Origin: Planctomycetota bacterium
GTDB lineage: Bacteria; Planctomycetota; Brocadiia; Brocadiales; Brocadiaceae
Length of the DNA: 37,283 bases
Assembly: GCA_023261445.1 (NCBI GenBank)
Contig: JAHFOX010000013.1
Span: 1 to 37,283, forward strand
Direction: 5' to 3'
The position numbers and the translations under genes were made by a program. The first letter of the stretch is position 1. Each line of letters begins with the position of its first letter. This document shows positions 7,811 through 16,064 of the stretch, one piece after another. Below the pieces are notes generated by a model. It did not search any database, was not told the DNA's origin, and saw only the letters and a list, made by a program, of their open reading frames with translations.

Positions 7811-8683
7811 TTATTTTTTTGGCAACGGTACATAGCCAATACGAGCTACTATATTTTGTCCTTCAGTGCCGAGTATCCAATCCATATACTTCTTGATGGT
7901 TGATGTAGGTTTGCCAGCAACATAGATATATAGATAACGGGCAATGGGGTACTCTTCGTTCCAGATTTGCTCATAATTCACCGACCTATCTTCCTTAATA
8001 GGTGATACAGGTGCTGTGCTATCCAGCTTCTTAATCTTTAATATTTTCAATTCTGATGTTTTTACAAAATAGGCTACACCTCCAAAACCGATACCCCACT
8101 TATCTTTGGACACAGCCTCAGCTACTGCACTGGTACCGGACATGGTCTGACAATCGGGGGCATAATCCCTGTCTAAAAGCACGTGTTCCTTGAAAAATAC
8201 ATAGGTTCCGCTATTTGACTCCCTGGAATAACGCATAATCTTCTGGTCGGGACCTCCTACCTCTTTCCAATTTTTATAATGCCCCGTGTAAATACCCAGA
8301 ATCTGCTTCATGGTTAATTCGTTAACAGGATTTTCACTATTAACAACAACGGCTAAGCCATCCAGAGCGATTTTAACTTCAGTTATCTCCACCCCCAATT
8401 CCTTTGCTTTTTTTGCCTCCATGTCCTTTATGGGCCTGCTGGAGTTGGCGAGGTTTGTAGTTTTATTCAAGAGCGCGGCGATACCTGTGCCCGAACCCCC
8501 TCCCGTTACCTGTATAGTAACGTCCTTGTTCTTATTCATATACTCCTCTGCCAACCGCTGTCCCAGTATAACCATCGTGTCCGAACCTTTGACGGTAATA
8601 TTTTCTGCGGCTTGTACAAAATTATAACAAAACATCCCTGACAGCCATGCAAATATGAGTAATGACGCTAAATATTTCTTCAT
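7811..8683 (-). CDS. pstS: Periplasmic phosphate-binding protein PstS (PBP-like family 2)
   Basis: This solute-binding protein delivers phosphate to the PstCAB ABC transporter. The 290-residue protein has a Sec signal peptide (residues 1 to about 25, ending near VQAAE). The mature part begins with ITVKGSDTM, and phosphate contacts are expected in GGGSGTGIAAL and the later YSRESNSGTYVFF and GTSAVAEAV loops. The ATG at 8681-8683 is chosen over a TTG five codons upstream because GAGGGG (8691-8696) sits seven bases before it. It follows the porin gene by 30 bp on the same strand, so the two form a phosphate-uptake operon. The PstC, PstA and PstB genes are not adjacent. Confidence 0.93.
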   Translation of the reverse strand: MKKYLASLLIFAWLSGMFCYNFVQAAENITVKGSDTMVILGQRLAEEYMNKNKDVTIQVTGGGSGTGIAALLNKTTNLANSSRPIKDMEAKKAKELGVEITEVKIALDGLAVVVNSENPVNELTMKQILGIYTGHYKNWKEVGGPDQKIMRYSRESNSGTYVFFKEHVLLDRDYAPDCQTMSGTSAVAEAVSKDKWGIGFGGVAYFVKTSELKILKIKKLDSTAPVSPIKEDRSVNYEQIWNEEYPIARYLYIYVAGKPTSTIKKYMDWILGTEGQNIVARIGYVPLPKK

Positions 8684-8713
8684 TTTCTTTCCCCTCAAAA
8701 AAATTTCAAATTG

Positions 8714-10123
8714 TTAAAATATGATTTGATATTGTAACCTGATCCTATTGTCGTCTTTACCGTCAACTCCATCGTTGTTCACATAATGACCGATATCGGA
8801 TTGTATCTTTGAGCGATGAGCACGGAAGTAATAATTTACACCAATTGTATATTCTTCCTGAAAATCGTTTGATATATCATTGTTAGGATCAAGCTGGGAA
8901 TAACGAGTAGCCACCTCAAGTTTTTTGGGCAGCACAAAGTAGCCGAGTTGTGTATAAAATCCGTCCGAGTTTATAGTATCACCATCTGATTCGGGATCTT
9001 CAGTTCTTACGAAATACTCACTGTTCCATGAAATGCCTTTGTATTTTACGCCAAAGTCAAAGACGCCCGCTATGGAATCCGTATTCTTAAGTTTTTCATC
9101 CCTGTCTTTTGCATTAAACACTGCGGAAGCTCCGACCGTAGCTTTTAATGTATCGGTATATTTTACGTCGGTTTCGTCGTAGTAGTCGTACTTTCCAAAT
9201 GGGTTATACCTTAGGCTGAGTATATACATAAGTTCATTGTCAGTGTTTTCATTCGCTTTTTCACCAGCCCCCTGAAAAACAGATGCGTGATATTCAATAT
9301 GTCCTTCAAAAGGTTTCCCATAGATATCAATTCCATAATCACGATCCTGATCAAATGCCTCGCTTGCAATGGATCTATCCTGCAATAGAAGCTTGGCAGA
9401 TGACGCCATTCTTTGCCTGTTAAATGGTACCTTGAAGTAGCCTATCTTGGCATTTAATTCTTCAAGAGGTGTAACGTATATATAAAAATCTCTCACGCCT
9501 ACATTAAAACTATCTCCATCCAGTTCTACGTAGTAATGCACAAGTTCGCTGTAAATATTACCTCCAAAGTAAACCCTTGCACGACGTACGTCAAGATTAT
9601 TGGTATCCACAACAGATTCGTGATGTTCGCCGTCATAGTCCGGATCGTTATCCTTGAACGTATATCTGAACTGCATCCTTGCCCCCAGATTTAAAGAATA
9701 TTTGTCATCTTTCGATTTAAAACCCAGTGCATACTTTTCGTCATCTGGGGTATAGATGCCTGTAACTACAGGTAAACCCAATCCCATCTTTCCCCGCGCC
9801 TCGTCTGTCGAGAGATAGTCCTCAATTGCATGTTTAATCTCTTCTTTAGCAACTGCAGAATGATAATCCTCCGCAACCGGCTGCGCCGGGGCGCTAACTG
9901 CATCCAGACGGTCTCTTATCGCCTGCATCTGTTCTTGCTGTTTTGCTATCGCATCCTCCATCAGTTGCAACTGCCATTTTAAATCTTCCACATCGCTTCT
10001 GGGTGTCACGCCTTGCTGTTCTGTCTGCTGGGCAATGGCATCCTGCAACAACATACTGTCTGCATATACGCTGCAAAATGTCATTACAAATAATAAAATA
10101 TATTTACGCCATTTAACAAACAT
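8714..10123 (-). CDS. OprO/OprP-like (phosphate-selective type) outer-membrane porin
   Basis: The 469-residue protein starts with a signal peptide, then a short coiled-coil region (about 45-90, with QLQLMEDAIAKQQEQM), then a beta-barrel domain. The barrel has alternating polar/hydrophobic strands such as YSLNLGARMQFRYTF and VRRARVYFGGN, and a C-terminal phenylalanine (YQIIF), needed for outer-membrane assembly. This is the Porin_O_P layout, a 16-strand trimeric channel. The start ATG (10121-10123) has GGAGGG at 10130-10135; a longer frame upstream would include this ribosome site. Phosphate specificity is inferred from the downstream pstS and the upstream Pho-box-like array, since many family members carry other anions. 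Confidence 0.9.
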   Translation of the reverse strand: MFVKWRKYILLFVMTFCSVYADSMLLQDAIAQQTEQQGVTPRSDVEDLKWQLQLMEDAIAKQQEQMQAIRDRLDAVSAPAQPVAEDYHSAVAKEEIKHAIEDYLSTDEARGKMGLGLPVVTGIYTPDDEKYALGFKSKDDKYSLNLGARMQFRYTFKDNDPDYDGEHHESVVDTNNLDVRRARVYFGGNIYSELVHYYVELDGDSFNVGVRDFYIYVTPLEELNAKIGYFKVPFNRQRMASSAKLLLQDRSIASEAFDQDRDYGIDIYGKPFEGHIEYHASVFQGAGEKANENTDNELMYILSLRYNPFGKYDYYDETDVKYTDTLKATVGASAVFNAKDRDEKLKNTDSIAGVFDFGVKYKGISWNSEYFVRTEDPESDGDTINSDGFYTQLGYFVLPKKLEVATRYSQLDPNNDISNDFQEEYTIGVNYYFRAHRSKIQSDIGHYVNNDGVDGKDDNRIRLQYQIIF

Positions 10124-10184
10124 TCTAAACCCTCCTTTTAAGAAAACAATCAATATAAATCATGGTAAAATAATAAACTTTAAA

Positions 10185-10223
10185 TGTTAAAACAATATGA
10201 AGAAATTATTAATTTTGTGTTAA
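10185..10223 (-). promoter_or_regulatory. Pho-box-like array of four hexamers upstream of the porin-pstS operon
   Basis: On the minus strand, reading towards the porin gene, the hexamers TTAACA, TTAATA, TTCATA and TTAACA start at 10223, 10212, 10201 and 10190. The period is exactly 11 bp with 5-nt spacers. Each fits TT(A/C/T)A(C/T)A, the Bacillus subtilis PhoP-box consensus. A possible -10 element (TATTAT, 10175-10170) lies nine bases downstream. Phosphate control of porin-pstS is the inference. Confidence 0.55.
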
Positions 10224-10258
10224 GTTTAAAACTACATTATTGTTAAAAATTTTGAACT

Positions 10259-10333
10259 AGCCACAGAGAACACAGCATGGCAGAGCCACAACCAAAAGGC
10301 AGGACACAGATTACGCAGGTTTACATAGATTTT
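10259..10333. repeat. Degenerate CACAGAGA / ACAGATTA micro-repeat
   Basis: The stretch begins AGCCACAGAGAACACAG and later reads GGACACAGATTACGCAGG, two variants of the 9-nt-word micro-repeat seen elsewhere in this window. It lies in the divergent gap between the porin and cold-shock genes. No coding potential was seen. Confidence 0.5.
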
Positions 10334-10422
10334 AATATGTTATAAGACCAACAAAATGATTAAAAAAAACAAACCGCTTAAAAAATTTTGCTAAAAAAAC
10401 AAGGTTTTATTTATTATTTTAC

Positions 10423-10451
10423 TTGCTTTAATAACTAATGTTTGATAATAT
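10423..10451 (+). promoter_or_regulatory. Candidate sigma-70 promoter of the cold-shock gene
   Basis: TTGCTT (10423-10428) and TAATAT (10446-10451) are separated by 17 bp, and the -10 box is preceded by TGA, an extended -10. Transcription would start near 10458, giving a leader of about 130 nt before the cold-shock ORF. Long leaders are typical of cspA-type mRNAs. Confidence 0.45.
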
Positions 10452-10506
10452 TCTGCTATGTCGTTTGGTTGTATTGTAAAGTCATATTATTTAATAATGT
10501 AATATC

Positions 10507-10542
10507 AAGGCTGCAAGGTTTACAACCTCGTAGCCTTTTTTT
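10507..10542 (+). terminator. Terminator-like hairpin in the cold-shock leader (candidate attenuator)
   Basis: The leader contains AAGGCT (10507-10512) pairing with AGCCTT (10532-10537). Inside, AGGTT pairs with AACCT around a TAC loop, and a run of seven T follows at 10536-10542. This is a textbook intrinsic-terminator layout, placed 44 bases upstream of the cold-shock start codon. It could attenuate the gene, or end an unrelated short transcript. Confidence 0.65.
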
Positions 10543-10585
10543 GTTGGTTTTTTATTTCTTAAAAGTGAGAGGGGGTGATTTTAGA

Positions 10586-10786
10586 ATGGCAACAGGGACT
10601 GTGAAGTGGTTTAACGACAAGAAAGGATTTGGTTTTATTTCCCAGGATAATGGAGAAGATGTTTTTGTGCATCAAACCTCGATTGAAAGTGAGGGGTTTA
10701 GAACCCTTGCGGAAGGAGATAAGGTCGAGTTTGAGGTCATAAAGGACCAAAAGGGTTATAAAGCCACAAAAGTCCGCAAATTATAA
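10586..10786 (+). CDS. cspA: Cold-shock domain protein (CspA family)
   Basis: The 66-residue single-domain OB-fold protein binds single-stranded RNA and DNA and melts secondary structure. It starts [18 protein letters not shown], with the RNP1 motif KGFGFI near residue 13-18 and RNP2 VFVHQ near 26-30, and ends in a short basic tail. The ATG at 10586-10588 has a strong GAGGGGGTGA Shine-Dalgarno, so longer upstream open frames are not used. A long leader with a terminator-like hairpin precedes it and a strong terminator follows, so it is a single-gene transcript. Confidence 0.97.
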   Translation: MATGTVKWFNDKKGFGFISQDNGEDVFVHQTSIESEGFRTLAEGDKVEFEVIKDQKGYKATKVRKL

Positions 10787-10885
10787 ATATTTAAAAGCAC
10801 ACTCTTATATTACATATAGCATAAACGATTGTAGTCGGCTGACGTGTAAAAATATGGAGTTGTCACTTAATTATAATTGCGACAT

Positions 10886-10925
10886 AAAAGCCCCAATATC
10901 TGTAAAGGATATTGGGGCTTTTTAT
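10886..10925. terminator. Bidirectional terminator between the cold-shock and deacetylase-sulfotransferase genes
   Basis: A perfect 15-bp stem pairs AAAAGCCCCAATATC (10886-10900) with GATATTGGGGCTTTT (10908-10922) around a 7-nt loop. There is a T-run on the plus side and the A-run gives a T-run on the minus side. It can serve both convergent genes. Confidence 0.93.
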
Positions 10926-10987
10926 TTGAAGATTTTGTATAGAACATAAAAGGCAAAAGGCTGCCTTGTGAAATCTATATAAGATTA

Positions 10988-13078
10988 TTATTCGAATCGG
11001 ATTGATTTAATCTTAATTTTACCTCGCAAATCGGATGCAGGTATATAGACAGCTATGTTGAATCTCTTGGCATCTCCTCTAACTTTAAAGGAAAATTTAT
11101 AAGGTGTTGAAACTTGTTTAATCTGTCCTACAGTACGTTTAGCAATCAAATTTCCATTCTCATTGTACATTAAGCAAATCAGGATAACTGACAAATTCTG
11201 GTGAATTTCTAAATCTGCAATTCCTTGATAGTAATGTCCTATTTTTGATGCCCAGCCTTCTTCTGTCCCGACATAATACCACTTGCCTCCGCCGATTAAA
11301 AAGTAAGCGCCTCTACCTACCATAGGAATAATTTCCAGTCCATCATTATTTTTTTTAACCTCACATCTTTTAAAAGAATATGAATCGTAGGTGGTTTTGC
11401 GAAAATCAATTTCAAAGATGACCTCTGATAAATTTTCACCAAGCGGGTTTTTATTATCTCTTGTGGTTTTACGTTCAAGAAGTAGAGATTTATTAGGCGT
11501 TCCGTGCTTAGTTTCATATCCCAATACCTCATTTACAAAATCGCATATAGAATGAAATGCTGCCTTGTTTTCTGCCGACCATTCGGCATAATCAAGAAAT
11601 TCGTAGCTGTAATTAACGTTAATCTTTTTATTGAACTCTATTTCTGCCAGGCGTGGAAAGACGGGAATATCCAAAGACTTTAGTTGCTCGGTTAAATAAC
11701 AAAAATCGCTAACCATTTTTTCGTATATAAGCCTATGTTGACATGAACGAATAAGCGATTCATTAGTTTGCTGAACATACCAGCATGCCTTTTCGAATTG
11801 CGTGAGTCCATCCCAATCTTTATCTTTCATAATAGGATGCTTATTGTCTTTATGAGTGTTATACCACTTGCGGTTGAGAATAGAACGAATTACGTTTCTT
11901 GGATTTCTATGGAGATGCACCAGTATTGCATCAGGAAAGACCTCTTCCACGATCGTAAGAAAACGCTCAAGATATACGTTTGCCTCAGCATAATCCTCAG
12001 GAAATTCATCAATCCATGCCCTTGCTTCGATCATGAGTTTTTTTACCTCGTCTGTTTTGTCAACCAACTCCCTAAATCCCGCTGCAGTCCGCTTCTTAAA
12101 GGCAATTTTTTTGATCTTAAATAAGCGTTTTAACAAACGGTTAAAAATATAAATAAACCACGGCCACTTTATTAGATTTTCAGCTAAAAGCCTTCCGTCT
12201 CTAAAACGATGATTAAGCGTAAATTCATGCTGTGCCTTTAGAGGAGTTGCCTGCTTCAGAAAGTTAGTAAGCCACTTTGACCCCGATCTAGCAGTGGATA
12301 GGAAAAGGTAAATTTTCTGACGACCCCGCCAGTTAATCGGGTGCATAAGGATTTGATGTCTTCCGGAAGAGAGGGCATGTTTTAAAGGATTTATTGACCT
12401 ATACCATCCTCCTCCAGTATCGGTATAATACGAATCGTAAGGCACATGGCTGGCTTCATAATCAATTCCAAGCATTTTCATTGAAATAGACCACAGATCA
12501 AAATAATGCCCATCTGTACGGTTAAGACGGTGGGACGAAGGGTACTTTATCTGGAATTTTTCATCTTTTACTACTATTCCTTCGGCACTGATTCCTGCCT
12601 CTGTACTAACAGGGTCGGGTGGTCTCAGTTCTGAAAAACACCAGTAATTAACAAACTGCCTTTCATAGCAGAGTCGGTCTCCATGTGTAGAAATACCAAC
12701 CAACCTCACACCTGCTTCGCGAAGGGAAGTAATTATCTTTTCCAGACAAAGTGAAAGGTTATCTGTCTTACCTCTCATCCATTCAGCAAGGATATTCAGA
12801 TGAAGCCCAACTTCATGGCCAAAATCCTGTATCTGAAGGCATTTTTCTATGAATCTTGAATCATTCCAGTAGACAGTGCTATGCAAAAGAAAATAGGTTG
12901 AACGTATGCCCCGTTCTTTTTCCCAATAACTCATTTCTAAGGCTAAATCAAGATTGTGGTCAACATCATGACGCAGGGCAACCATATTGGGTGCATGTGC
13001 ATTCTCAAAGAATTCACGAACTGTTACGGTTTTACCAAAATGATTGAGATATTTGAAATAATCAGGACTAATAGACAT
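10988..13078 (-). CDS. Fusion protein: polysaccharide-deacetylase-like domain + sulfotransferase + C-terminal beta-sandwich
   Basis: This 696-residue protein has three parts. Residues about 25-250 resemble NodB-type deacetylases, with RHDVDHN at 36-42 (metal-binding Asp/His) and HEVGLH at 88-93. Residues about 255-520 form a sulfotransferase, with the 5'-phosphosulfate loop STARSGSKW (261-269) and a 3'-phosphate motif HRNPRNVIRS (390-399) for PAPS. The last 150 residues look like an all-beta carbohydrate-binding-type domain (GKWYYVGTEEGW, VPASDLRG-like turns). The ATG at 13076-13078 lies four bases after the glycosyltransferase stop, so an upstream start that would overlap that gene is not used. 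With the GT4 neighbour it probably modifies a surface polysaccharide. No signal peptide is visible, so the site of action is unclear. Confidence 0.82.
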   Translation of the reverse strand: MSISPDYFKYLNHFGKTVTVREFFENAHAPNMVALRHDVDHNLDLALEMSYWEKERGIRSTYFLLHSTVYWNDSRFIEKCLQIQDFGHEVGLHLNILAEWMRGKTDNLSLCLEKIITSLREAGVRLVGISTHGDRLCYERQFVNYWCFSELRPPDPVSTEAGISAEGIVVKDEKFQIKYPSSHRLNRTDGHYFDLWSISMKMLGIDYEASHVPYDSYYTDTGGGWYRSINPLKHALSSGRHQILMHPINWRGRQKIYLFLSTARSGSKWLTNFLKQATPLKAQHEFTLNHRFRDGRLLAENLIKWPWFIYIFNRLLKRLFKIKKIAFKKRTAAGFRELVDKTDEVKKLMIEARAWIDEFPEDYAEANVYLERFLTIVEEVFPDAILVHLHRNPRNVIRSILNRKWYNTHKDNKHPIMKDKDWDGLTQFEKACWYVQQTNESLIRSCQHRLIYEKMVSDFCYLTEQLKSLDIPVFPRLAEIEFNKKINVNYSYEFLDYAEWSAENKAAFHSICDFVNEVLGYETKHGTPNKSLLLERKTTRDNKNPLGENLSEVIFEIDFRKTTYDSYSFKRCEVKKNNDGLEIIPMVGRGAYFLIGGGKWYYVGTEEGWASKIGHYYQGIADLEIHQNLSVILICLMYNENGNLIAKRTVGQIKQVSTPYKFSFKVRGDAKRFNIAVYIPASDLRGKIKIKSIRFE

Positions 13079-13082
13079 AAAA

Positions 13083-14453
13083 TTAACTGAGTGCCCTGTA
13101 AAGGTTGAGAAGTTTTTCTGATTCGTTCTCCCAGTTATAACACTTTGATGCGGCAATGGTATTTTGTTTCATCCTGCGCCAGCGTTCAACATCTTCAAAT
13201 ACATACGTTACAGCTCGCGCGATGTCACGTGGATCATTGGGGTCAAATGTACACCCTATATCGTGCTTATAAATTACTTTTCTAAGTTCTGGAAAGTCGC
13301 TTGCTACAACCGCAAGCCCGGCATTAATGTACTCGAATACCTTGTTTGGAGAACAATAGTAATAGCTCAAACATGAATTTTCTATTGGAGCAACGCCTAA
13401 ATCCGCCCCTGCGGCATACATTACCACCTCATCAGACGGCACAGGCCCATAAAAAGCCACGCGAGACTCCAGCCCGCTTTGCAGTATTATTTTCAGAAGC
13501 TGTTTTTTGTACTTTTCCGTTCCGTATCCCATAAATACAAGGTAACAATCTGGCAGATACCTCAGACTTTGTATCATCTTCTCAATACCCCTGTTGAATG
13601 TTATGAATCCTGAATAGAGAAGGAGATGATAGTCTTGCCCAATATTTAAAGCTTCTCTAAGGAGGTTTACATCGCTCCTGACGATTCCATTTGTACGAGA
13701 GGGCGCATTCATAACAACGGTGGGAGTTTTTACATGATATCGCTGTGAAAGTTCGTCCGCAATTGATTCGTTTACAGTTATCACAGCGCTTGCCCTTCGG
13801 ATAAGAAATGCCTCCATTTGACCCAATAAGAATTTAATTATACGATGGGGAGGTCTTATCATATTCTTTTCTAAATAAAGTTCGTGAGAGTCATAGACCA
13901 ATTTTGCGCCATGTTTTCTGGCAACCCACCAAGCTATAGGCAATGTATTCAGATCATTAGCGTGATATATATCCGCCGGCTGATTTATTACTACACGGTA
14001 GCTCCTCACATAATAATCAACGAAAGAAAAGAGCTTGTGAAATAATGTGAGTATTCCTAAAAATCTTTGTTGAAAAACCCGTATAACATTTCGATTGGCA
14101 CTTAGTTTTCTATCTTCATTCCGTATGGCAACCTTAGCTTCCTCATCTTTTACAACAGTGTTGGGAAGGTACGATTTGGCAGTGTCTCTTAATACAGATT
14201 TTGGTGGATTATTTTTAAACCTTAAAAAATATTCACTTACCAGGCAAAAAATGCGATAGTGAATGGGAATCTTCACTCTTATGACTTTAATACCCTGTTG
14301 TTCTTCCCGTTCTCCGAAAGGCTTTGATTTTTTATCGAGCACAGCCAGAACAGTAACATCGTATCCATTGACAATCAATGACCTCGCTTCCTTCAGCACA
14401 CGCGTATCGTGAAGGAAGTTGTTGTAAACGAACATACAGACTTTTTGGGACAT
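13083..14453 (-). CDS. GT4-family glycosyltransferase
   Basis: The 456-residue protein has a GT-B fold. The N-terminal acceptor domain begins MSQKVCMFVYNNFLHDTRV with the N/D-x-R-V segment common in GT4 enzymes. The middle has DIYHANDLNTLPIAWW and YDSHELYLEKN. The C-terminal nucleotide-sugar domain has LLYSGFITFNRGIEKMI, FYGPVPSDEVVMYAAGADLG and a SPNKVFEYINAGLAVVASD loop, the family donor-binding region with E near FEY. Substrates cannot be read from the sequence. The gene is four bases upstream of the deacetylase-sulfotransferase fusion, suggesting one operon for capsule or exopolysaccharide. The ATG at 14451-14453 is the natural start. Confidence 0.9.
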   Translation of the reverse strand: MSQKVCMFVYNNFLHDTRVLKEARSLIVNGYDVTVLAVLDKKSKPFGEREEQQGIKVIRVKIPIHYRIFCLVSEYFLRFKNNPPKSVLRDTAKSYLPNTVVKDEEAKVAIRNEDRKLSANRNVIRVFQQRFLGILTLFHKLFSFVDYYVRSYRVVINQPADIYHANDLNTLPIAWWVARKHGAKLVYDSHELYLEKNMIRPPHRIIKFLLGQMEAFLIRRASAVITVNESIADELSQRYHVKTPTVVMNAPSRTNGIVRSDVNLLREALNIGQDYHLLLYSGFITFNRGIEKMIQSLRYLPDCYLVFMGYGTEKYKKQLLKIILQSGLESRVAFYGPVPSDEVVMYAAGADLGVAPIENSCLSYYYCSPNKVFEYINAGLAVVASDFPELRKVIYKHDIGCTFDPNDPRDIARAVTYVFEDVERWRRMKQNTIAASKCYNWENESEKLLNLYRALS

Positions 14454-14766
14454 TTATATCCGCCTCATCAGTAATCGTACAACTAATGGAATTCTCTGCT
14501 GGAAGATCGCTAACCAAACTTTATCAATTAGCGACCATGAAATTCTTTGGTAAGAATATACAACTCTGCGTTTCAATAGTGAAGTGTTTTTATAGAAGAA
14601 CAGAATTTATAATTTTTTATAATGTTACTATGGAATCAGTTTTGAGTCAAGAAAAGTCTTGTTAAAAAAATAAAGATTGATAGAATAAATCTCAGGAATT
14701 GGCTGTTAAATTGTCAAAGCATACTGATTGAATATCGCTAGATATCGAAAGGGAAGGAATACCCTT
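14454..14766. other. 313-bp divergent gap upstream of the glycosyltransferase and the HEPN remnant
   Basis: No gene was seen. A 7-bp inverted repeat, TCGCTAA (14507-14513) and TTAGCGA (14528-14534), lies about 60 bp upstream of the glycosyltransferase start. It could be an operator, but nothing else supports that. The right part is strongly AT-rich and marks the edge of the accessory island. Confidence 0.4.
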
Positions 14767-15013
14767 ATGATGGAGGAAAACAAACGGGAGAGTATTAAAG
14801 CCGAACTTGAAATGGTTACAAAAACCTTATTGGCGGTGGAGTTGCTTTTTAATAATGACTTTGTCACAGGCGTTGTATCCAGACTATATTATTCTATTTT
14901 TTACCATATCCGGGCGTTACTTTTAACAAAGAAGTTTTGTTGAGTTTAAAAGAGATGCAGATGAATTATCTGAAAAGATAAAGGTTTATATAAAAGAAAA
15001 AGGTTATATCTGA
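14767..15013 (+). pseudogene. Decayed HEPN-domain gene (internal deletion and frameshift)
   Basis: From the ATG at 14767 (AGGGAAGG Shine-Dalgarno at 14749-14756) the frame encodes a typical N-terminal HEPN half: helices around TKTLLAVELLFNNDF, and SRLYYSIFYHIRALLLTK. It then stops at 14941-14943. One base out of frame, from 14942 to the TGA at 15011-15013, runs EFKRDADELSEKIKVYI, which matches the end of HEPN proteins of the small HEPN/MNT type. About 40 central residues are missing, so a deletion with a frame change has removed the middle of the domain. A nucleotidyltransferase (MNT) partner gene is absent. It precedes the methyltransferase gene by 76 bp. Confidence 0.72.
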
Positions 15014-15089
15014 AAATTCTTATTTCAGGTATCTTGAAGTTTTTGTAATAAAGATTGGTATTCGAGAAGGTCTGATGTAAAATATTGTC

Positions 15090-16064
15090 ATGATTAATAC
15101 TTCAAAAACTTTACCTCTATTTAAAAGTCCAGTAATCGTTAAAAATTTTGATATTAACCATCATATTGTTTTACACTGTGGGGATACACTTGAATTTCTT
15201 AAAACAATTCCAGACGAAACGGCTAAACTTATAATCACTTCACCGCCATATAATCTTGGTAAGCAATACGAAAGTAAAACACAAATTCAGTCTTATTTAG
15301 ATTTTCAGGACCGAGTAATTAACCAACTTGTCCGAGTATTGAAATCCGACGGTAGCATTTGCTGGCAGGTTGGCAACTTTGTTGAGAATTCAGAAGTATT
15401 TCCTTTGGACATTCTCTATTACAACTATTTTAAAAAATATGGGCTAAAACTTCGTAACCGAATCATCTGGCGTTTTAATCACGGTTTACATGCTAGTAAA
15501 CGTTTTTCTGGACGATACGAAACTATCCTCTGGTTTACAAAATCTGATACTTATACTTTCAATCTTGATTCCGTTCGAGTTCCAGCAAAGTATCCTGGAA
15601 AGCGCCACTTTAAGGGACCCAAGCGTGGATTACCTTCTGGTAATCCACTTGGCAAGAATCCATCAGATATATGGGAATTTGTCGCCAAAGAATGGGATGA
15701 AGAACTTTGGGATATTCCAAACGTCAAAGCAAATCATCCTGAAAAGACTAGCCATCCATGCCAGTATCCAATTGAACTAATTGAACGTTGTGTGCTTGCA
15801 TTAACCAACGAAGATGACTGGGTTCTTGATCCTTATTGCGGAGCGGGTTCTGCTATTATAGCAGCACTCAAAAACAACAGAAAAGCGTCGGGTGTTGATA
15901 AAGAAGCAGAATATATATCCATTGCTAAACAAAGAATAGAAGATTTTTATAATGGTAGATTAAAAATCAGACCCATGGGAAAACCAGTTTACATGCCGAC
16001 CGGCCACGAGAAAGTATCACAAATTCCTTCCGAATGGAAACAAAACGGTAATAGAGAATATTAA
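15090..16064 (+). CDS. Type II DNA methyltransferase, beta-class (probably N4-cytosine), of a BglII-like system
   Basis: The 324-residue protein has the catalytic motif IV TSPPYN at 50-55 before the SAM-binding motif I DPYCGAGS at 247-254, the beta-class order. The S-PPY form is usual for N4-cytosine methyltransferases, though N6-adenine is possible. HPEKTSHPCQYP (about 216-227) is the conserved segment before motif I. Its stop overlaps the start of the restriction enzyme gene by one base (TAATG), so the pair is co-expressed. No controller protein was seen. The target is not readable from sequence, but the partner suggests AGATCT or a related site. Confidence 0.88.
   Translation: MINTSKTLPLFKSPVIVKNFDINHHIVLHCGDTLEFLKTIPDETAKLIITSPPYNLGKQYESKTQIQSYLDFQDRVINQLVRVLKSDGSICWQVGNFVENSEVFPLDILYYNYFKKYGLKLRNRIIWRFNHGLHASKRFSGRYETILWFTKSDTYTFNLDSVRVPAKYPGKRHFKGPKRGLPSGNPLGKNPSDIWEFVAKEWDEELWDIPNVKANHPEKTSHPCQYPIELIERCVLALTNEDDWVLDPYCGAGSAIIAALKNNRKASGVDKEAEYISIAKQRIEDFYNGRLKIRPMGKPVYMPTGHEKVSQIPSEWKQNGNREY

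Noticed and set aside
10442-10585. N-terminal extension of the cold-shock protein
   Set aside because: The extension would translate the promoter and hairpin leader; the ATG at 10586 has a strong Shine-Dalgarno and matches the family start.
13079-13156. Upstream start for the deacetylase-sulfotransferase fusion
   Set aside because: It would overlap the glycosyltransferase by 74 bases; the ATG at 13078 follows that stop by four bases and begins just before the conserved domain.
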